Positions 14,851 to 19,566 of a DNA stretch of 19,566 nucleotides are shown here, piece by piece (within the stretch, counting starts at the first letter, position 1; every line of letters begins with the position of its first letter). The stretch covers positions 1,897-21,462 of the forward strand of contig DYLB01000013.1 in NCBI GenBank assembly GCA_020722305.1, read 5' to 3'. The notes below the pieces were generated by a model. The model made no database searches and was not told the DNA's origin. It was given only the letters and a program-made list of their open reading frames with translations. The position numbers and the translations under genes were made by a program. The DNA comes from Anaerolinea thermophila. GTDB taxonomy: Bacteria > Chloroflexota > Anaerolineae > Anaerolineales > Villigracilaceae.

Positions 14851-14862
14851 TTGGTGCACCAA
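14851..14862. promoter_or_regulatory. Perfect 12-bp palindrome before fabF
   Basis: TTGGTGCACCAA is fully self-complementary and lies 40 nt before the fabF ATG. Its position in the leader or promoter region fits an operator. No matching known consensus (such as FapR) was recognised, and no good -10 stands 16-18 bp downstream. Confidence 0.35.
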
Positions 14863-14902
14863 CTTATTTTTTAGAGAGCAACTTTTTACAGGAGACTGCT
14901 TT

Positions 14903-16144
14903 ATGCGCAACCGTGTCGTTGTCACTGGCCTGGGCTGCCTCAGCCCGCTCGCCAACTCGATGCCCGAAACCTGGGAGGCCCTGCTCGCCGGGAAGTCCGG
15001 CGCGGGGCCGATCACCCTGTTCGATGCCAGTGAACACAAGACCAGATTCGCGGCCGAGGTGAAGGGCTTCGATCCGGTGGCCCTGTTCGGCAGCCGGGAA
15101 GCCCGCCGCATGGACCGCTTCACCCAACTGGCCCTGGCGGCCTCGATCCAGGCCGTGGAACACTCCCGGCTGGAGATCACCGACGCCAACCGCGACCGGA
15201 TCGGGATCATAATCGGCTCGGCCATCGGCGGGATCGGCACCCTGGCCGAGCAGTTCAACGTGATGCGCGAACGCGGCCCCGACCGGGTCAGCCCGTTTCT
15301 CGTCCCGATGATGCTGGCCGACACCGGCCCCGGCATGGTCGCCATCCAGTTGGGACTGCGCGGCCCGAACATGGCCATCGTCACCGCCTGCGCCACCGGG
15401 GGCAACGCTATCGGCGAAGCGACCGAAATGATCCGGCGCGGCGCGGCTGACGCGATCCTGGCGGGCGGCTCGGAAGCGGCCATCGTCCCGATCGCCATGG
15501 CCGGGATGAACGTGATGGGCGCCCTCTCGACCCGCAACGACGACCCGCTCCGGGCCTCGCGCCCCTTCGACCGCACCCGTGACGGCTTCCTGATGGGCGA
15601 GGGCGCGGCCGTGCTGGTGCTCGAATCGCTCGAACACGCCCAGGCTCGCGGCGCGGCCATCCTGGCCGAGATCACCGGCTATGGCACCTCCGACGACGCC
15701 TATCACATCTCTGCCCCGGCGGAGAACGGCGCCGGCGCGGCCCTGTGCATGAAACTGGCTATCCAAAACGCCGGGCTGCAACCCGCAGACATCGGCTACA
15801 TCAACGCCCACGGCACCTCCACCCTGCTGAACGACAAGAGCGAGACCGCCGCTATCAAGACCGTCTTCGGCGAGACGGCTTACAGCATCCCGGTCTCCTC
15901 CACCAAATCCATGACCGGCCACCTGCTCGGCGCGACCGGCGCGGTCGAAGCGGCCATCTGCGTCCAGGTCTTGCAGGCGGGGATCTTGCCCGCGACCATC
16001 AATTATGAATTCCCGGACCCCAAATGTGACCTCGACTACGTCCCCAACGCCCCCCGGATGGCCAGCCCCAATCACATCATGTCCAATTCATTTGGCTTCG
16101 GCGGGCACAATGTCTCGCTCATCATAAGCCGTTACGAGGAGTGA
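14903..16144 (+). CDS. fabF: 3-oxoacyl-[acyl-carrier-protein] synthase II
   Basis: This 413-residue condensing enzyme of type II fatty acid synthesis elongates acyl-ACP with malonyl-ACP in the cytoplasm. The thiolase-fold catalytic triad is Cys163 (VTACATGG), His303 (NAHGTST) and His340 (SMTGHLLGATGAVE), the same numbering as in E. coli FabF. The C-terminal NSFGFGGHNVSLI is also diagnostic. AGGAGA precedes the ATG by 8 nt. fabH follows after 3 nt. No acpP, fabD or fabG is in the window, so this is a partial fatty acid cluster. Confidence 0.96.
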   Translation: MRNRVVVTGLGCLSPLANSMPETWEALLAGKSGAGPITLFDASEHKTRFAAEVKGFDPVALFGSREARRMDRFTQLALAASIQAVEHSRLEITDANRDRIGIIIGSAIGGIGTLAEQFNVMRERGPDRVSPFLVPMMLADTGPGMVAIQLGLRGPNMAIVTACATGGNAIGEATEMIRRGAADAILAGGSEAAIVPIAMAGMNVMGALSTRNDDPLRASRPFDRTRDGFLMGEGAAVLVLESLEHAQARGAAILAEITGYGTSDDAYHISAPAENGAGAALCMKLAIQNAGLQPADIGYINAHGTSTLLNDKSETAAIKTVFGETAYSIPVSSTKSMTGHLLGATGAVEAAICVQVLQAGILPATINYEFPDPKCDLDYVPNAPRMASPNHIMSNSFGFGGHNVSLIISRYEE

Positions 16145-16147
16145 ACC

Positions 16148-17251
16148 ATGCCATACGCCCATATTACCGGTTGGGGCACGGCTGTCCCTGAACGAATATT
16201 GACCAATGACGACCTGAGTAAGATCGTCGAGACCAACGACCAATGGATCCGCGAACGCACCGGCATCGCCGAGCGCCGCATCGCCTCGGAAGACGACTCG
16301 GTCTCGTCCATGGCGGTGGAGGCTTCCGTCAAGGCCTTGCAGGTTGCCAACCTGGCCCCCACCGACCTCGACCTGATCATCTGCTCGACCTCGACCCCCG
16401 AATACCTTTTCCCGGCCACCGCCTGCCTGATCCAGGACAAGCTCGGTGCGACCAAAGCCGGGGCCTTCGATCTGCTGGCGGCCTGTACGGGCTTCATCTA
16501 CGCCGTCAACATGGCGGCCCAGGCCATCCGCTCCGGTTCGATCCGCAGCGCGCTGGTGATCGGCTCGGAGACCCTCTCCCGCTTCGTGGACTGGAACGAC
16601 CGTAAGACCTGCATCCTGTTCGGCGACGGGGCCGGCGCGCTCGTGCTCCAGGCCAGCCCCCAGCCGGGTGGCGTGCTCTCGGCGGTGATGCGCTCCGATG
16701 GGTCTGGCAGCGACCTGTTGACCCTCCCGGCGGGCGGCAGCCACATGCCCGCCACCGAGGAAACCGTCAAGCGCGGCCAGCACTACATTCACATGGACGG
16801 GAACGAAGTCTTCCGTTTCGCCACCCGGGTCATGGCCCAGGCCACCCGTGAGGTCGTCGAAGGGGCCGGGCTGAAAATGGAGGAGGTGCGCTGGATCGTG
16901 CCGCACCAAGCCAACCTGCGCATCATCCAGGCTGCGGCCAGGGGCCTGAAACTGCCCATGGAGCAGTTCGTGGTCAACGTGGACCGCTACGGCAACACCT
17001 CCACCGCCTCCATCCCGCTGGCGCTGGTCGAGGCGGTCGAAAAAGGCCAGATCACGCCCGGCGACAAGCTGGTCATGGTCGGTTTCGGGGGAGGGCTTAC
17101 CTGGGGTGCGCTGGCCGCCGAATGGACCGGGCCGCTCCCGGCCGAGAAGATCGTCCATCCTGAACGCTACAAGTACCGCGCTCGTATCCGCTCGATCCTG
17201 CGCCGCCTGTGGCGTTTGATCGAAGGCATCATTTGGGGCCGCGAAGTCTAA
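16148..17251 (+). CDS. fabH: 3-oxoacyl-[acyl-carrier-protein] synthase III with C-terminal extension
   Basis: This 367-residue initiation enzyme joins acyl-CoA to malonyl-ACP. The catalytic residues are Cys113 (LLAACTGF), His253 (VPHQANLRI) and Asn283 (RYGNTSTAS). The usual end of the family, FGGGLTWGALAAEW, is reached at about residue 326. A further 41 residues follow, with a strongly basic amphipathic helix (RARIRSILRRLWRLIEGI) that ordinary FabH (about 317 residues) lacks. GAGGAG precedes the ATG and overlaps the fabF stop, indicating coupled translation. Another acyl-CoA:ACP condensing role (such as a secondary-metabolite KAS III) is possible but less likely beside fabF. Confidence 0.93.
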   Translation: MPYAHITGWGTAVPERILTNDDLSKIVETNDQWIRERTGIAERRIASEDDSVSSMAVEASVKALQVANLAPTDLDLIICSTSTPEYLFPATACLIQDKLGATKAGAFDLLAACTGFIYAVNMAAQAIRSGSIRSALVIGSETLSRFVDWNDRKTCILFGDGAGALVLQASPQPGGVLSAVMRSDGSGSDLLTLPAGGSHMPATEETVKRGQHYIHMDGNEVFRFATRVMAQATREVVEGAGLKMEEVRWIVPHQANLRIIQAAARGLKLPMEQFVVNVDRYGNTSTASIPLALVEAVEKGQITPGDKLVMVGFGGGLTWGALAAEWTGPLPAEKIVHPERYKYRARIRSILRRLWRLIEGIIWGREV

Positions 17252-17311
17252 ACATAGCCAAATCAGACCCTTTGTGGTAAAGTAAAAACGATTTATTTCT
17301 TGGAGGATGAT

Positions 17312-17491
17312 ATGTGGAAACCCGGTATAACTGAGCTAATCATCGTGCTTGTCGTGATCTTGCTTCTGTTTGGCCCCGGCCGGATCGCCAAGATCGCCGG
17401 TGAACTCGGCAGCAGCATCAAATCCTTCCGCGAAGGGTTGGGCGGCAAGGAAAAAGAAGAAGAGAAAAAAGAAGACGCACCCAAAGAATAA
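17312..17491 (+). CDS. tatA: Twin-arginine translocase subunit TatA/TatE
   Basis: This 59-residue protein has one N-terminal membrane helix (about 6-20, ELIIVLVVILLLFGP). The hinge FGPGRI, an amphipathic helix (AKIAGELGSSIKSFREGL) and a highly charged Lys/Glu tail follow. The order and length match TatA, which forms the pore for export of folded proteins. TatB is less likely given the short tail. GGAGG lies 5 nt before ATG 17312. An upstream in-frame TTG lies on the ribosome site side and is not favoured. No tatC is in the window. A strong terminator follows. Confidence 0.92.
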   Translation: MWKPGITELIIVLVVILLLFGPGRIAKIAGELGSSIKSFREGLGGKEKEEEKKEDAPKE

Positions 17492-17509
17492 GGCCGCGGC
17501 AACAACCAC

Positions 17510-17547
17510 AACAGGCTCTTTGCCGTGCGGCAGAGGGCCTGTTTTTT
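17510..17547 (+). terminator. Strong Rho-independent terminator after tatA
   Basis: AACAGGCTCTTTGCCG (17510-17525) pairs with CGGCAGAGGGCCTGTT (17528-17543) along about 15 bp, including two G-T wobbles, around a tiny loop. It is followed at once by a T-run. It lies 18 nt after the tatA stop. Confidence 0.9.
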
Positions 17548-17559
17548 AAACTTCTTGAT

Positions 17560-17620
17560 GTCATTACGAGCCTTCCTGAGCGGACGCTGAGCGTAGTCGA
17601 AGCGGAAGTCGAAGGATGGA
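17560..17620. repeat. Degenerate intergenic repeat, copy left of the hydrolase gene
   Basis: The stretch starts GTCATTACGAGC and contains CTGAGCGTAGTCGAAG, a phrase I know from dispersed intergenic repeats in many environmental bacterial genomes. It has partial inverted arms (CTTCC and GGAAG). Its first 12 bases match 10 of 12 with GTCACTGCGAGC at 18478-18489, on the other side of the following gene. Confidence 0.5.
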
Positions 17621-17643
17621 AGAGACACTTTTTGGGGATGGTT

Positions 17644-18408
17644 ATGGACTTATTTTATCTCGACCCGAACCCGGCCGGACACCCGGCAGTCCTGCTCCTG
17701 CACGGGCTGGGCGCCAACGCAGCTTCCTGGACTTTGCAGCTTGCTCCTCTTATCGAGGCCGGATTCCGTCCCCTGGCCGTCGACGCGCCCGGCTTCGGCG
17801 AGTCCTGTTACGACGGCCGCGGCTGGACGATCGAGCGGGTCGCGGCCGGCCACGCCGCCCTGCTCGACAGGCTGGACATCCCCTCGGCGCACGTGGCCGG
17901 TATCTCGATGGGCGGCGTCATCGCCCAACAGTTCGCCCTCGACCACCCCCACCTGACGAAGAAACTCGTGCTGGTCAACACCTTTGCGGTGATGAAGCCC
18001 ACATCGCTCAGCAGTTGGCTCTACCTGCTCGTGCGCATGACCGCCATCCGCACCCTGGGCATGACCAAACAGGCCCGCATCGTGGCCCTGCGGGTCTTCC
18101 CGCGCCCCGAACAGGCCGAATTGCGAGAACAGTTCATGCGGCAAGTGGAACAGGCCGACCCACGCGCCTACCGGGCCGCCATGCACGCCCTGATCCGCTT
18201 CGACTCCCGCCCGCGCCTGAGCCAACTGAAAGCTCCCACCCTGGTCGTCACCGGCGAAAACGATACCACCGTCCCGCTGCGGAACCAGCGCCTCCTGGCC
18301 GAAAGCCTCCCCGCCGCGAGACAGGTCATCATCCCCGGTGCCGGTCACGCCGTTAGCGCGGAGTGTTACGAAGAGTTCAACCGCGAACTGCTGGGGTTCC
18401 TGGGGTGA
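17644..18408 (+). CDS. Alpha/beta-hydrolase fold protein
   Basis: This 254-residue soluble hydrolase has the oxyanion turn LLHGLG (18-23), the nucleophile elbow GISMGG with Ser88, acid Asp207 (GENDTTVP) and His235 (PGAGHAVS). A cap region lies about 118-185. The fold includes esterases, C-C hydrolases and haloperoxidase-like enzymes. The substrate cannot be told, and the Ser nucleophile argues against a dehalogenase. ATG 17644 (MDLFYL) is chosen, with GGGGA upstream. ATG 17638 is an alternative two codons earlier. It stands alone, between a strong terminator and two related intergenic repeats. Confidence 0.88.
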   Translation: MDLFYLDPNPAGHPAVLLLHGLGANAASWTLQLAPLIEAGFRPLAVDAPGFGESCYDGRGWTIERVAAGHAALLDRLDIPSAHVAGISMGGVIAQQFALDHPHLTKKLVLVNTFAVMKPTSLSSWLYLLVRMTAIRTLGMTKQARIVALRVFPRPEQAELREQFMRQVEQADPRAYRAAMHALIRFDSRPRLSQLKAPTLVVTGENDTTVPLRNQRLLAESLPAARQVIIPGAGHAVSAECYEEFNRELLGFLG

Positions 18409-18477
18409 AACATGTGTGCCGCACTCTCAGCCGCAACCCCTGACCATCAAAAACCTGCTGGATGACACAGAAAGTGT

Positions 18478-18556
18478 GTCACTGCGAGCGGAGCGTGGGG
18501 GAAGCAGTCTTCCGCGCTGGGGGAGATTGCTTTGTCGCAACGAACGCTCCTCACGC
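18478..18556. repeat. Degenerate palindromic intergenic repeat, copy right of the hydrolase gene
   Basis: Left-arm words GCGAGCGGAGCGT and GAAGCAGTCTTCC recur in inverted, imperfect form on the right (GGAGATTGCTTTG, then ACGCTCCTCACG), giving a long decayed palindrome. It is preceded by a perfect 6-bp stem, GACACA/TGTGTC (18464-18480). The gap 18409-18611 holds no gene that I can support. Confidence 0.6.
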
Positions 18557-18611
18557 TTCACGCACCATGTGAATACGTCAGCGCCTGATGGATATCTTCT
18601 TTTGAGTTTGC

Positions 18612-19566
18612 TCAATACCCGCCCATTAACTGCTTTTGCAATTCCCCCGGTGTGGTGACCGGGTACTGGCAGACGAAGCCGCGGCAGACGTAGGCGGTGG
18701 GGGCGTCGTTGAGCATGGGGCGGTCGTGCAGTAGGGCGGGGGAACCCTCCGGAGGCGGGAACGGGGCGGCGGCGACCACCTGTCTGGGCCGGTAACCTTT
18801 GCGGACTTCGGCCAGCAGAAGTTGTGTTCCGGTCTCCGACAGGCCGCCGCTGATCGCAACCTGGTCCACGCGGGCGTTGGCGAAGTCCGCAGCCCAGAGC
18901 CAGCGCGAGAAAGCGGTCGGGTAGCGGGTGACGGCTTCGACGACCATCCTCAGGGATCGCTCGGCCCGGTCGCGGAAGTCGCCGTTTTCGGTGTAGGCGG
19001 CCAGCTTGAGCAGGGCCTCGGCCGCCAGGGCGTTGCCGGACGGGGTGGCGTTGTCCTGCAAATCCTTCGGGCGGACCAACAGTTTTTCACCATCTACCGG
19101 CGTATCGAAAAATCCTCCCCCTGAAGCGCTCGAATCGCTGAATCGCTGAATCATCTCCTCAGCCAGTTCTTGGGCGGCGGCAAACCAGCGCACGTCGAAG
19201 TCGGTCTGGTAGAGTTCGAGCAGGCCGAGGATCAGGGCGGCGTAATCTTCGAGGAAGACCTCGCCGGAGGCCTTGCCGTCCCGCCAGGCGCGGCGCAACC
19301 GTCCCTCAGGCCGCAGGGCTGTCAGCAGGAAATTGGCGTTGCGGGTAGCCAATTTATAATATTCACCATGTAGGGGCGAACCCTCGCGGTCGCCCGAACC
19401 CTCGCGGTCGCCCGAACCCTCGCGGTCGCCCGAAACCTCACGGTCGCCCGAACCCTTGCGGTCGCCCGAAACCTCACGGTCGCCCGAACCCTTGCGGTCG
19501 CCCGAACCCATGCGGTCGCCCGAACCCTCGCGGTCGCCCAAACCCTCGTGGTCGCCCAAACCCATG
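18612..19566 (-). CDS. YyaL-type thioredoxin/six-hairpin glycosidase-like protein, C-terminal part
   Basis: The frame is open to the window edge, so only the last 318 residues or so are visible and the start is missing. YYKLATRNANFLL, RAWRDGKASGEVFLEDYAAL, GGGFFDTP, LQDNATPSGNALAAEALLKL and the C-terminal TAYVCRGFVCQYPVT are typical of the (alpha/alpha)6 barrel of YyaL/SPATA20-like proteins. These carry an N-terminal thioredoxin-like domain, expected beyond 19566. The function of the family is poorly known. Upstream of YYKLAT, between barrel helices, at least ten in-frame copies of a Gly-Asp-Arg-rich hexapeptide are inserted, which is not part of the family. The frame remains intact, so the gene may be functional. 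Confidence 0.85.
   Translation of the reverse strand, partial: MGLGDHEGLGDREGSGDRMGSGDRKGSGDREVSGDRKGSGDREVSGDREGSGDREGSGDREGSPLHGEYYKLATRNANFLLTALRPEGRLRRAWRDGKASGEVFLEDYAALILGLLELYQTDFDVRWFAAAQELAEEMIQRFSDSSASGGGFFDTPVDGEKLLVRPKDLQDNATPSGNALAAEALLKLAAYTENGDFRDRAERSLRMVVEAVTRYPTAFSRWLWAADFANARVDQVAISGGLSETGTQLLLAEVRKGYRPRQVVAAAPFPPPEGSPALLHDRPMLNDAPTAYVCRGFVCQYPVTTPGELQKQLMGGY
19381..19566. repeat. 18-bp tandem repeat inside the YyaL-type gene
   Basis: Ten full units of CCCTCGCGGTCGCCCGAA and variants run from 19381 to 19560, with part of an eleventh at the window edge. Each encodes six residues on the minus strand (GDREGS and variants such as GDRKGS, GDREVS, GDRMGS, GDHEGL). Units 1-3 are identical. 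Units 4-5 and 6-7 form an identical 36-bp pair, which points to recent duplication. The left flank TGTAGGGGCGAACC resembles an intergenic repeat motif common in such genomes. Confidence 0.95.

Noticed and set aside
14864..16075. Long open frame (403 codons) antisense to fabF
   Set aside because: A complementary-strand artefact of a high-GC gene. fabF has all its catalytic residues.
17293..17628. Minus-strand frame with FDYAQRPLRK
   Set aside because: It arises from translating the intergenic repeat and the tatA terminator, not a real gene.
19381..19566. Repeat array considered as CRISPR
   Set aside because: Units are contiguous 18-mers with no spacers and stay in frame with the gene.

Overview
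This GC-rich window is ordinary, densely coding bacterial chromosome. The gene content and protein style suggest a member of the Chloroflexota, probably Anaerolineae: lipoproteins with Pro/Thr linkers, an EF-P with a KTGRGN loop, lineage-type hypothetical proteins, and degenerate palindromic repeats between genes. This placement rests on recognition only, since there is no rRNA in the window. I see no phage, transposase, CRISPR array or defence cluster.

Left part (1-5.8 kb). A GbsR/MarR-type regulator on the minus strand has a near-perfect 34-bp palindrome lying over its own promoter. To its right, also on the minus strand, are a secreted clan GH-A glycoside hydrolase and a small lipoprotein. 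A divergent region with a CRP/FNR-like operator then leads into feoAB (ferrous iron uptake), followed by a second small lipoprotein with its own promoter at the end of feoB.

Middle (5.8-13 kb). Two uncharacterised genes sit 1 nt apart, and tRNA-Arg(TCT) begins 6 nt after the second. Next is a tightly packed run: hsp20, lon protease, a stand-alone response regulator, a GNAT acetyltransferase and a MogA/MoaB molybdopterin adenylyltransferase. The last three are joined by start/stop overlaps, as is lon to the regulator. efp follows with its own promoter and carries arginine at the tip of the tRNA-facing loop.

Right part (13-19.6 kb). An eight-cysteine small protein overlaps a HAD-hydrolase/DinB fusion. 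A terminator and a 10-bp-periodic inverted repeat precede fabF-fabH (fatty acid chain elongation and initiation). tatA follows with a strong terminator. An alpha/beta hydrolase gene is bracketed by two related degenerate palindromic repeats. The window ends inside a YyaL-type (thioredoxin/six-hairpin) gene on the minus strand. Its reading frame is interrupted, in frame, by at least ten copies of an 18-bp repeat encoding Gly-Asp-Arg-Glu-Gly-Ser-like units.

The points most worth a second look are the 18-bp repeat inside the YyaL-type gene, the uncharacterised two-gene unit before tRNA-Arg, the eight-cysteine protein beside the HAD-DinB fusion, the autoregulatory GbsR operator, the CRP-like site before feoA and the periodic repeat before fabF.
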